Under the pieces are notes generated by a model, which did not search any database, was not told the DNA's origin, and was given only the letters and a program-made list of their open reading frames with translations. Shown in pieces: positions 1 to 13,624 of a DNA stretch of 64,000 bases. The stretch covers positions 25,792,001 through 25,856,000 of the forward strand of contig OZ316893.1 of NCBI GenBank assembly GCA_973895155.1, in the 5' to 3' direction. Position numbers and translations under genes: made by a program. Position 1 is the stretch's first letter. Each line of letters starts with the position of its first letter. The DNA comes from Marsupella aquatica (taxonomy: Eukaryota; Marchantiophyta).

Positions 1-1610
1 CAATCTTTTGTATCAACCAAAACATTCCATGTTGGCAATACCTTGCACCCAATTTAGGTGGTTATTTTCTTTCCTTGAAACTGAGAGAGTGTGGCAAGGA
101 GCGAGAGGGGGAAAAGGTACAAAAAGGGGCTGTGGAAGAAAAGGAAGGAACAAAGGACCGAGGGCCAAGAAGGAAAAAGAGGGGGAGGGGGGGGGGGGGG
201 GTGTTAATTAAAAAAAAAACTGTCCAACACAAAACAACCTAGCTCCTGCTCCAACACTTGCCTCAACTCTCCTGGAACATGCCTCTATTGTTGTCTTGTA
301 GTGATATGTAATTCATTTGACTTATTTTATGATAAAAGAAGTAGATACATGTAAACTATATGCTAATAAATTAATATCTGTTAATTAAGAGTAAATGACA
401 TCAAAGATTGAGTGACACCTTTCACATGTCAAAAATGTACATTATGACCAAGAAAGTACAAAAGTACTAAAGAGTTGTGCACATACAATACAGATTTGCA
501 CTTGTTCCTAGGTAGAGATAATCAACTCAATTAAAACCATAAATTTTGCAAAGAAACCCATGAGGGAAACTTAATACACAAGATGTGCACATTGTTCAAA
601 TTTATTTGTTTCACTCTCATGAGAAAAAAGCTAACTAGTGATTGAAAATGAAAAATTAAACATTTAGGAGGGGAGCCAAATATATTCAAAATACTCTAAA
701 TTCATTAAAATTAAAGGGATCTAAAAGTTAATTCAAAATCAAATTAATACAAATGATTCACCTTGTTAAGGCACATTAAATTTCAAATATTGAACACAAA
801 ATATGAATAAGACAAAATCTAAAAGATGGATTCACCATATAGCAGTTTCTATATGGCACTTGCCTCAACTCTCCCTACCCATTTATGTCTTCTATCCCGA
901 AGAGTGTACTTAATCCAAGGTACATTAAAGTTGCACTCACATGACTCATTGCGTTTTGATAACTCAGGCAGGTCAGTGTGGGATGGATTTACAAAATTGG
1001 ATCGCATTTTGACTAGAAACTGGGCATCTTCAAGATTAACCCCAACAAGGTGTCCCATAGTGGCCCAACCAAAGTAATGCACTTCTTGTTGGGGACTATT
1101 TGGCTTTTTGGCTCTTCTTGGGTTTCCCTTGTTTTTTACCCTTAGTTTGATGGGTCATTTGCCTTTGGAATCCTGGTTTGGAGCATTTAGTTCTTGGCAG
1201 TGTGTTATATAATTGCATTTAGAGAAAGTATGGGGTAGATTTAACATTCTCATGAAATTATGCAAATTTACAAGTTGAACTGTATTTATAGTTGCACTCA
1301 ATCAGCTCGTCTCTGACAGATTAATATCAGCCTATAGGCTTGTGACTTTTGAAACATTCAATCTCAATCCTCATGTTTTTTAAGCAGACTTCTTTTTTAT
1401 TGCCTCTGAGATTAAATCTGGATCTTACAATGAATGGAAATGGCTGGAACACTTCACAAGAACCCATTCAGGTATAGTATCTAATGATCCTACATGGCAA
1501 GTGTTGGGGCCCAATGAAATTCTCATGTGTCGAGCTTATTTTGTCTACAATTTTAAACGAGTTGTTCCAAACATTTGCAAACTTTGAGCTCATTCATTCA
1601 AGAATTTACA
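1..1610. other. AT-rich spacer with low-complexity tracts and a degenerate dispersed repeat
   Basis: No convincing gene. A purine-rich stretch runs into a long G homopolymer at about 180-201. The segment at about 690-860 shares ordered blocks (AATTAATTCAAAATC-like, CTTGTTAAGGCACATT, GATTCACCAT) with 29460-29620, so both look like diverged copies of one dispersed repeat. The phrase CACTTGCCTCAACTCTCC also occurs twice (near 257 and 857). Short ORFs on both strands lack splice or domain support. Confidence 0.5.
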
Positions 1611-1685
1611 TTAATTAGACTTCATTTCAAAAGATTTTGATTCTGGAGTCTTTCTTGAGAAGAGGAAGTTTCTCTCCAATTTGCT

Positions 1686-2167
1686 ATGGTGAAAAGAAGT
1701 CACAAGTTTACGTCCATGACGACAAGACCTCGACCTTCTCCAGTTCCCCATCATCCTTGTTTTGTTTCTGTTCCTCCAATTGCAGAACTCAATTCTCAGT
1801 GCGGGTGCTTCGCCATGGAATGTTTCAGATCTCCGTTTCCAGCCCATCAAGCTATTCTGCCGCACCATGATTATGTCTGTCCTCGTTGTCTTCTTCAGCA
1901 CTGCAAACAACTCCTCCAGTAATTTTATGAGCAATTTCACGAAGCACCTTTCTCCAGATGGATGAAGCAGGCCGTCATTGTGTTCTTCCGCACTACAAGC
2001 AACTCCTACATCGATTTTACGAGCAACTCCTCGAGTTTCACGAACCACTTTCTCCAGATGAAGCTGGCTGTCAAAGTCTTCTTCAGCACGCCAAGCAACG
2101 CCTCCAGCAATTTTACGAGCAATTTCATGAACCACTTTCGCCGGGTGAAGCAGGCCGTGTGCTGTAG
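1686..2167 (+). pseudogene. broken ORF with three ~30-residue repeats (unknown family)
   Basis: Not recognised. Three imperfect copies of a ~90-base unit encode a motif like LLQHxKQxLQxFYEQFHEPLSPDEAG, at about 1890-1970, 1975-2065 and 2075-2165. Copies two and three share one frame ending at TAG 2165-2167. The first copy carries an in-frame TAA after LLQHCKQLLQ (near 1920) and is then one base out of frame with the others. The start of the reading frame at 1686 (MVKRSHKF) is arbitrary. The repeat keeps codon phase between copies, which suggests former coding sequence, but neither an intact gene nor flanking exons are visible. A non-coding tandem repeat is the alternative. Confidence 0.35.
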
Positions 2168-4210
2168 GTGTAGTCTTTGGCGACAATCTATGCATTTAAT
2201 AGCACGACCAACCGATCGCTATAATAATGCTCGCCGGTCTTGGCTGAGATGAGAAGTCCACTCCCCTCCGAGAACTCGATCATGCCAGTAGTATTTGCAA
2301 GCTACCTACCTGAACCATCCTCAACGGGAAAGCCAGCCAGTCAGCCAGTCAGCCGGCCAGCGGGTCCAAGTCCACTTCCACAACGTCAACATTGCACGAC
2401 AGGCAAGGTACGAACAACCAGTTTGCGATCTCAACTCCAATCAAGAATTATTAAGGGACAAAAAAAGGGGAACTTGCTTCTGTACCGTTGGCAAAAGTCT
2501 TGCTGTGGAGGTGATTTTCTTACCGTTTCTAGAGCAGTTCAGTCCTTCCACCTTTTCAGTAATGGAGTAGTACGAAGGAAGGGGCAGAAGAGAGGATTCA
2601 GAGCAGGCCACCGACACACGCAATTCCCGGCCATGCATGCACGGCTACGAGGAGCTCCAACCGGAGCAGTTCAGCGTGATTTAACAGCAAAGCAACGACG
2701 AGCTGAGAGGCCGAATGTGCAGCAGAGCCAAATCAGCCAGTAATAATCCTCCATTCCTGCAGTCTGCTACGGTAAGAAAGATCGTGCTGTCGCCGTATGT
2801 ATGTCGGATACTTGGATCCCTGCCGCCCTGCGGCATTCAGTGTCTTGCACGTGAGAGAGTTTGTGACAGCGAAACTTTATGAATTATGATCATGATCACG
2901 GCAGTGTAGACCTGTACCGCTCAATGCCGCAATGGAGCACTGTCATACTGTACAGAATCCGTATGCGGAGGGAGCAACTGAGGCCTTAGAGAAACGGACT
3001 GTGGTTGACTATGGTAGTTGTTTGTTAAATTATTGAATGTTAAGGATGTTTATGAATACCACATAGGTTCTCTCTGTTGCACACGAGAAGGGAATTTCCC
3101 ATTCTTGAGCTCAGATGAACTTAGTGACTTACTAATAAGTGCAATCAAGAGTGGTGGAGCTCAATAGTCATTGAACGCCACCATTCTTAATTGCACTGAT
3201 CACTAAGTTCTTGGTAGCATCCTTCGGCTCAGTTTGGCTCACACCAGTCCGCATGCACTGCGCCAGCTGAGGTGCGTGCAGAGCTCCGGCAACGCCTCAC
3301 AGTTCACACGTACAGAAGAACATTGATACTGAAATGTCTGAATTGAATGAATAAATCGGACGTGGTGCAGGAGAGCGTACGCAGTACAGGACCCCGACTG
3401 AGGACTGGTCCAGCCGGCCAATCTTCTACAGTAGTACTGCACTACTGATGGTACTTGTCGTCCGATGGCTAGCTGCTTGGCTGGCTCTTGTAGGGAGAAT
3501 GTGGGGTGCCTGCATGGGAAGGGCCTCCTCTCCAGCTCTCCTACACTCGACTTTGATTTCGCCGTGTATCTACCACCTTGATGTTAGGAGTTAAGGCGAG
3601 GTGGAGTAGAATAGAATGATAGATAGTGAGTGATTGTGAGTAAGTGACCGATCACCGATGGGAGATGAGTGGACTGGCTGGCCCAATTGGAGAGCGCATG
3701 CATTGATTTTCTTGTACTATGGGTCCGTATTCATTTGGTTGCTCATGCGATCCGCCATCTTGTGCTTGACGTGATTCTCTATAGTGTAATGGCAGTGGCG
3801 GACTGTCTGTGATCCAACTTTAGTTGGAGGAGGCTACGGACCTACAGGACCGTCCTATCCGGGAGGTTCCAGGGAGCACCCGGGTTCACCTGTCGTGTAG
3901 CCGCTCGTGTTGTCGCTGAGGGTCTGTCACTCTGCCTGTCTCGGACTTCGAGCTGCCTGAATTTGTCCTGACATGCAACGAGCAATTCAGTGATGAGTCG
4001 TCTAGCTCCAGTCCACCACTGTGGACTTGAATGACGAGAGCTGGAGAGACTCAGCCGGAGAGAGCCGGCTTTCAGTCGTGAAGGAACACCCTTCGAGTCT
4101 CCAAGACAGATACAATACACAGAGAGAGCTTTCTGAGGGTCGATGTGAGCTGCTGTGGAATTTGTTCATTCACTGGAAGAAGCGCAAGGAGTCGCGGGGA
4201 GCTAGGCGAC
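2168..4210. other. spacer / upstream region of the S1/P1 gene
   Basis: No recognisable gene. CAGCCAGT-type short repeats lie near 2335-2360. The last part is presumably the promoter and 5' UTR of the plus-strand gene that starts at 4211, but no TATA box or other element could be assigned with confidence. Confidence 0.4.
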
Positions 4211-7200
4211 ATGGAATGCAAAAAGTCCACCGGTAGTATGGTGCTAGTGACATGGGTACTTGCGTCGCTGCTACTACAGGCCAGTACATTGTGTTTAGCA
4301 TGGAACACAGACGGCCACGAAATAATTTGCAATCTGGCCCGTGTAAGTAGCTCATCTGCAGAAGGAATTCTCACCCCCCATTTTCCCTACTGCCTATTCC
4401 AGTCCCGCTCTGGTCCCGCATTCCCCTTGTTTTTGTCATTTTTTTCTTTCCTCCGGATGTCTTTAGGAGTCCAACACCAATGTGAATGGCACTTTCCTCA
4501 ATTTTGTAGGCGAAGTTGAGAAAGATTGGCTGCCGAGGACGCCCTTACCTGTCATTTCGCTTGAAAGCTAGTCTTCACCCCCTACAACTGCCAGTCTCAT
4601 GTTCTTCCCCTCATCTCAGCGATGTGTCCTGCAAGTCATACGTACTATGGTTCTCTTTCTATGTGTTGCCTTAGTCTTTAGAGTAAAATCAATAGTGGTC
4701 TTGTCCATTGCTGGCGAATGGTCTTGTGCCATCCACAGTTGGGCATCCTAAGGGTGCAGCTGATCCCGGTCTCGATCAACCGGTACTGTTGGTAGATTGC
4801 AAGTAGCAATCTTGCTTTTTACCTTGGAACTGTCCGTGAATAAGAGGGCGAATTTCTTTAACATTATTGCAGGAAAATACATCCTAGTAGCCTCGTTTCA
4901 CTAAAGAGTGCTTCTCCTCGTAAATGTAAGTTGTCCTGCTCTGTACGAAAGTAAACGTTTCTCAGCTCGTAACCCCATCCGCCCCGACTGTCAGCTGTAC
5001 GGGTGATACCCATTTCAGCTATAGCAAAACTCAAGCTCAATCTTCTTGAGAAGTTGATGAGTCGGTCAGGGTTCCTCATGCCACGGTTCTTTTGTCATTT
5101 CGTTCCTCTTGTAACTGAGAAACACTTAGTGCAACTCTGGTGATTCTCTGCCTGAGTTCGATCGACAGCAATGTATGTTATTCTGGCTTGGTTTTGAAAG
5201 GTTTCTTACTCAATTAGTCAGCATAAGAGAATGATGCTCCGTTACAACTTGGGCGATTTTACTCACAGCGTTTGGGTGTCTCTGCATTGCAGCCCATGAT
5301 AACACCGGCAACCATGGCACAAGTGAACAACCTCATGAATGGCCAATTCCAACACAATTTCTCTACTTTATGTACATGGGGAGAAGAGGTGCAGTATCTT
5401 CCGCGGTACAGCTGGAGCCCCCCTTTGCACTCCGTTAACACTCCTGACAAGCTCTGCTCGTACAACTACTCGCGTAAGTCTCTGCTCTCCTACTCACTAC
5501 CTGTTGGGATGGGAGCTATACTAATACATACGGAAAAGTTCTCGAGATCTAAAATCTTAAACCCTCACCCGAACTGAAGCTCAATGGTCTCCGAAATCCA
5601 ATCTCGTTCAAGAGATTCATTGGAGATCTGCATCATTGGAATCTCAAAGAGAGGAGCGATGTAGAAATCGTGATCCCTGAAGGGCCGACGCTCACATCCG
5701 GAAAGGCGGACACTTCGCGCTTCTACTTGGCGATCTGTTTCGGTTCCGCAAGCATGTTCATGACTTGAGGCATTTTGGTGCAGCATCAGCTATTAATTTG
5801 GGAAGGAGCCATACCATTATTGCTTTGCTACACTTGCTCCAACAATGAACGAATGCTTCTCAAAAATGAAGAATCCATAAGCAATTGGATTTCTACTGGA
5901 GGACACACGTCTAGCTATGTAGAAAATCTTGATTGCGGATGGCGACGATTGGTATCATCTTTGGATTGGAATTCGGATCCGTCGAGTTGTTTGGCAGGAT
6001 GAGTTTTAGGATCCGCACCCGAGAAAATGACGGCCGTGAATTTTCTTTAACTTATCTAAGGGGCCAGTCGTTTCAGGAGTGGGACTGTCTCATTACTCAC
6101 ACATGCATGAAACCACGTTCGTCAATGATTGGAAACCAATTTCTAATTGGTATCGTTTTGCCACTTACAGGCGATTGCGTTGGTGTCTTCGGAGAGCCGA
6201 ACTTTTGCGCGTCCGGAGCCATTAAAAATTACACGTCGCAACTGGTTGATCCCAGTTCTCCATGTATGTTGGCCACACTAGTTTTAGCATGGTGATCTAT
6301 TTAACCGTTGTGCTTGCCTCATCATTTGAGGCTTCGAAACCTCCATCAAAACTGTATCTTGCCACTTCCCATATTTCCCCTTCCAGTTCCACGTTTCACC
6401 ATTGTATGTCAAACAAGGGATTCATGCTCATTGCTGTGCAGATAACAAAACGGAGGCACTGCTGTTTATGGCGAATATTATGGGCGACATCCACCAGGTA
6501 ATTGTTCTACATGGGTGTATTACTATTTTAGTACGTGCACTGGCCTTTTAACCTCTACTTGAGGTTGGAACCAAGCATCAGTATGTAATAAAGAAATCTT
6601 TAATTACATGGAGGAGAGGATTCGGTTACTACCTCGATTCCTGGAAGGAACAGGTAGGAAGCAATTTGAGTCAATTCCGAGTTTCAAACACTTGAGCTTG
6701 CTAACGCATGCATCTTTGCTTCATGTACTACAGCCATTGCGTTGTGGATTTATTGGAGATGGCGGTGGTTCGTTTATTGACGTTTGGTGGATGAACACTC
6801 AGAACGGCAGCATGACCGATCTATTTTCTGTAAGACTTGTAACCGAGAACCACATTTTCACGATAGCTAGTCAGTCCCTAGCTGTTATTGCCGATGAAAG
6901 ATCATAATTAGTCTAATTCTATAATTGTTGGAACCGCATGAATGTACAGTGCTTTGCTCTAGGCTATTCAATGTTCTTTGTGGTGTTTTGATACTGCACT
7001 TCAAATGTTTACATGGGCCCTATCACTTTTCGGTGATACTTCTGGAATGATCCCTACATGAAAACTAAAAGAAACTCAAATGTGTAGGGCATTGCCCCTG
7101 CACTTGATGACTGTGCTGTTCTAATTCCCAAGTTTGATTGATTGACTTTAACCCGGATCTAAATGTGTTCGCAGGTGTGGGATTCTCATATAGTCCATGA

Positions 7201-8451
7201 AGCATTTGAGCGTTCCTTCAATCAGAGCAATCCAACATACAATGAGACATTAGTAGACATACTTGGGAACATGTCGCTCGCAATATACTCAGGCCTTACG
7301 GTGAGTATGCTTTAGAGGTTGTCGTTGGCTATGTTGGTCATAACGTGAGCTAGTTGGAGCTTCTCAACCTTCCTAAGTCTCCTGTAGTATAAACCTCTGA
7401 TATGGTTATTTTACCAACAGGCTGCAGATGTCACAGCATGGAGTCCATGCCCAGCAGGCCCTGCCTCATGCCCTGACATGTAAGTGTTCTCCTAACACTT
7501 CACAAACGGCATTCTCGGTGCAAAGTTTCACACCCATCCATGAGGGTTAGTTGATATTTGATAGGTGTAATATCTGGGTGATCGTATAAACGACTGATAT
7601 TTTCCAGCATTCACTTGATCCTCCTTTTCTCTTGGGGGATTATGTAGGTTGCCCCATTCCCTGTCAAGACGTAAGACAACATACGCATCCAACCTTGATA
7701 TGGAATGTACTCGGTTGCGAGCCTCCTAGAAACTGAGAAAAATTGAGAATGCAAGTCGAAGTATGAGGGCCTGCTGACGATTGTGATGTCTTCAATGTGC
7801 TACTTCCAGGTATGCTACAGAAAGCATTCAACTGGCATGTCAATATGCTTATGCTGGTGTAACTGCAAACCAGATTCTTACAGGTGTGCTACAGACCAGA
7901 TTCTTACAGACATTGTAGTAGTGTCTTGGTTAAGTCCGTACTCATTTTTAAACTCCAAAAATGAACTGAAATTAAACCCATGTCATTCCTTGTTTACATG
8001 ATGTTGCCCATAATTTTGTCTGGATTCCATGTCGAACCCAGTCTGAAGTCACACTGACCAGCATCTGGAAATATTCGGTCATTTACAGTTTGATCATTTA
8101 CATCTGCGATGTCCATTGGCAGATCCATACTTTAACACAGGACTGCCAATAGTGGAGAAAAGATTGCTTCAAGCGGGTGTGAGACTGGCAGCAACTCTGA
8201 ATAGGATATTTGATCCTACTTATGTATCACCCCCATTGGCTCCAGCTCCTGGAACACCAGTTCCGACACCATCACTTCCTCCAGTACCAGTTCCTTCAGC
8301 ACCACTGAATGCCTCAGCACCTACTACAGCACCTGCTCCAACAGTTGCTCCCGGAGCACCTGCCCCTACAGTATCTGTTCCTACAGTACCAGCTCCAAAT
8401 GCCGCAGTACTTGGGACACCAATGCTTACTCCGATCCCATCAATGGGCTAA
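4211..8451 (+). CDS. S1/P1 nuclease-like protein with altered zinc site and Pro/Ala/Thr-rich tail
   Basis: Nine exons with GT-AG borders join in frame: 4211-4342, 5293-5473, 6171-6263, 6442-6497, 6734-6829, 7175-7300, 7421-7479, 7810-7883, 8123-8451 (381 aa, TAA stop). Residues 1-30 form a signal peptide (hydrophobic LVTWVLASLLL, then A30); the mature protein would begin WNTDGH, the family's invariant N-terminal Trp and its His. Family blocks follow in order: CTWGEEV, SPPLHSVNTP, the glycosylation motif GAIKNYTSQL, GDIHQPL, VWDSHIV, YATES/ACQYAYAG, LPIVEKRLLQAGVRLAATLNRIF (ends at 302). S1/P1 enzymes are secreted or vacuolar nucleases that cut single-stranded DNA and RNA with three zinc ions. 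By P1 numbering W1, H6, H60, D120 and D153 are kept, but D45 is Glu (E75), H116 is Asn (N147), H126 is Arg (R157) and H149 is Phe (F185). Activity is therefore doubtful. Residues 303-381 are rich in AP, TP, SP and VP pairs, like arabinogalactan-type domains; no hydrophobic GPI tail follows. Confidence 0.93.
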
Positions 8452-8526
8452 GGTGGGTTGGTTAACTCGTACTTTGGATGCCTTGTGTATAGAATTTGAA
8501 GCATTAAGTATCGTAATATCGTTGAT

Positions 8527-8656
8527 CGTAAATTGGACTGGTGAAGAAACGATATGTATAGTTCAATGTATATTATACGATATTACGAAACTATTACTTA
8601 TCACCAGTCCATATTACGAAAGTTGGGCTGGTGGAGAAACGATATGTATAGTTATT
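8527..8656. repeat. inverted and direct repeats just downstream of the S1/P1 stop codon
   Basis: The arms at 8527-8544 (containing GGACTGGTGA) and about 8600-8617 (TCACCAGTCC) are inverted, with two mismatches in 18. The phrase GCTGGTGGAGAAACGATATG (about 8629) nearly repeats a stretch at about 8535. It lies about 80 bases past the stop codon, so it may sit in the 3' UTR and fold, or be a small mobile-element remnant. Confidence 0.5.
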
Positions 8657-8659
8657 AGG

Positions 8660-11534
8660 ATGCTAACGCACCTACGTCCAGATTACGTACAAATATGGTC
8701 TTGTTTTAAACGCACTTGGTGAATCCTGTTTCTTTAAAGGTGTAGCCTGCGTGGTTTGCATGGCAGGCAATGAACATGCACAAAGTTAAGTATCTCAAAA
8801 AAGAAGGTTTTGGGGCAATTTAAGTACATTTCAAGATTGAGAATTCTAAGGAGTATGAAACTTTTGACACTGTTTGGCGCAGGTTAATGTGATACTTTGA
8901 ACGACGGCTACCAGTGCCCGATATTCTTTGCCAGACACTAAAAATTTTGACTTCAAGTAAATGGAGGGTAAAGCAAATAGACTTCCCATGACATGAATTT
9001 GAGGAGTCACCAAATGTAAGCAGCACCAAGGTCAAAATATGACTGTCGGATAGAAGTTTAGGACTGTCACCTAGGTATTATTGTATTTACAGTATAATTT
9101 AGAGATTTAGTAGTTAATCAGACAATAACACGCTAGACAAACTTCAATCGACTTTTCATCCAAGAAGTTCGACAAATTCAGTTGGGCTTATTATCAAGAG
9201 AATAAATATCGCCTCCTCTCCAGATCTAAGTTACTGGTTTTGCTTATGAAGTACTTGTGAGAGAGACTCCGTTTTTGAGGGTTCTTGTTTCCCGACGCTG
9301 TTTTGGAGTCCGTGCACATGAATGTAATCTGAGCAAATTGTATTTCTTCATGATTTTTTTAAGCTTCGAATATAGATCCTCTCTTAGCTCTTTAGCATGG
9401 AGGTGAGAGCGCCCACCCATCTTCACAACGATTGGGATATAAACTATTATAACATGATAATTTGTTCAATCCACCTGCTGCCTTACACATTCGCTACCCC
9501 GTAACTTCTTTATGCAGATACTACCATGATTTGCCTACAAGTCCGGATACAGAAATGTTTCTTCACCATTGAAGGTGTTTTTGTATCTATCCCAGCGCTG
9601 CAGCCCAGAAAACAGGGAAACTGACATTACATCTATCTGTTTTCGTGGGGGCGCTTATCTCTTATCTGTTTTTTGGGGGGACACTTGCAATGAATAGTAT
9701 TGTTCGACAACGGTAGCACGTCACGTCTGTCTTCAAGTAATGCCTACAAACTAATAGTTACATTGGTAGACGTGGGCTGACAAAACAAGCTCAGTATAGG
9801 TTGACCTGCAAATATAATTACTAGGTGTCAAACAATCTATCAGCAGCAGGTTTTGGATTCTCAAATTTCCGAAGGAAAAGCTTACTTGGGAAATCATTCC
9901 AGAATGTTAGGAAAGTGACTGATTCGCTAAACTGAACAAACTTCTTACGCCAAAGTCGACCACTGTTGCAGAGGTTCCCAGTATAGACAAGGGACTGACT
10001 GGAGCTGCAAACTGTCAACTCTGAACTGGGACTGCTCAAGCTAGGTATGAGTTTTAGGGTTCAGGGCCAAAGCTCACACACTGAGCACTAATAAAAGGTA
10101 GTCTCATGGAATTTTGAACGGCAACACTTACAGTAGCTCTTCGTCAGCAGAACCCTCTCAAGGAATTGATTCCTAGCTTACCAAGAAGTAGAGTTCCCTA
10201 GCGAGACTTTTAGATCGGATCACAAATTAACATTGAAGCACTTAGCTCTTCATGAGCTTTCTCCCTCTCAATGAATTGATTCCTTGCTTACCATGTACTA
10301 AAGTTCCCTGGCTAGACTTTTAGATCCGATCATAAATTAACATTGCAGTTAGGCACTTTCTGACAAACCGCTATAGGGCATCCAACAGGAAATACGTTGT
10401 GTCCAACTTTGTGTAATACTTGTAATATGAGGCGAGTGAGTTACCGACAAGGATTCTATGGCTAGGACAAACCTTCCGGACTTTCTGTCCACTTTACGTA
10501 AGAGAATTACTATCAAAGACAAATGATTTTATGGCTGGGATAGAAACCTTATGGGCTACCACATCCTCCCCAAGGACTAGATTTTCAAGAATTAAATACT
10601 CAAAAAATCACAACCATAAAACCTTTATTGTAAGGATCAGGCCAGGTGTTCAAATAATCACAGCCAAAAGACCTTGCTTATGACCTTTTGAGGCACCCTC
10701 TTGAGTTTTGTTGGCGATGGCCTTGCTTTGCAACTATTGAGTTTTATTGGCAATGGCCTTGCTTAAACGACTGAGAGCAAATGATTTTATGGCTGGGATA
10801 GAAATCTTATGGGCTCTCAGAAACCTTATTGCTGATTAAATTATGCTGGTCCTTCTGCGGAGATCTCTGTCAAGGCATGTCATTGTGGAGTCGAATGTCA
10901 ACCACAAACTAATATTTCTCATGTGCGTAAACCAGCCCACGTCCAGGGTACCACACCATTGATAATTTGGGACATGCGAATAGATCCTCACGATCCCAAC
11001 GGCTGAAGTTAACGTGCCAAGTATTGATAGCCATCCAGCTCCACGACATGGAAAGTGAGAATTTGAATAATGTTGTAGGCAATTTTGAGGAAATCATTTG
11101 AAGATGAATTTTCCAGGTAGAGTACTTTGCTTCTCCTGTGAAACCCAAACTTCTCGTAACCTCAACAAATACCTCTTGCAATATTGTAGTGATGTCAGAC
11201 ATAGAGTCTCTAGTTCTTGAGCTGGTCATTGAGCTACAACTCAATCTTATTGGCTCAACAACAGCTCTGTACTTTCAGTCCATGTCACAGTTCCAGTGAC
11301 AATACTACCATTCATTTCTTCAAACATTATCTATCCTCTATTGGGGATTCTACCCTTCTGGCTTGCTTGCCTCGTACTTTCTCCAATTGGAGACTACTAG
11401 CAATAGTCTCACGTTCATGACATTCCAGTCTTGAGAGAAATAATTGTCCTTCACCTACATCTAACTGTGTAGAAGAATGAATCATAATGAATCGAAATCT
11501 TGAAGAATAAAAATTGCTACAGATGAATGATGAG
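8660..11534. other. intergenic region with duplicated segments
   Basis: No gene recognised. A ~90-base segment at about 10155-10240 recurs at about 10265-10345 (shared text around GTTCCCTRGCNAGACTTTTAGATC and AAATTAACATTG). A second pair lies at about 10520-10560 and 10770-10815 (AATGATTTTATGGCTGGGAT core). A third short pair, both containing ATTGGCAATGGCCTTGCTT-like text, lies at 10700-10760. The stretch 10900-11534 is downstream of the minus-strand deaminase gene and may hold its 3' UTR. Confidence 0.45.
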
Positions 11535-13600
<2,066 letters not shown>

Positions 13601-13624
13601 CACCACAACTGCAAACACATGCAC

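Noticed and set aside
2240-2743. 167-codon plus-strand ORF
   Set aside because: Low-complexity start, no recognised motif, no splice support; likely chance.
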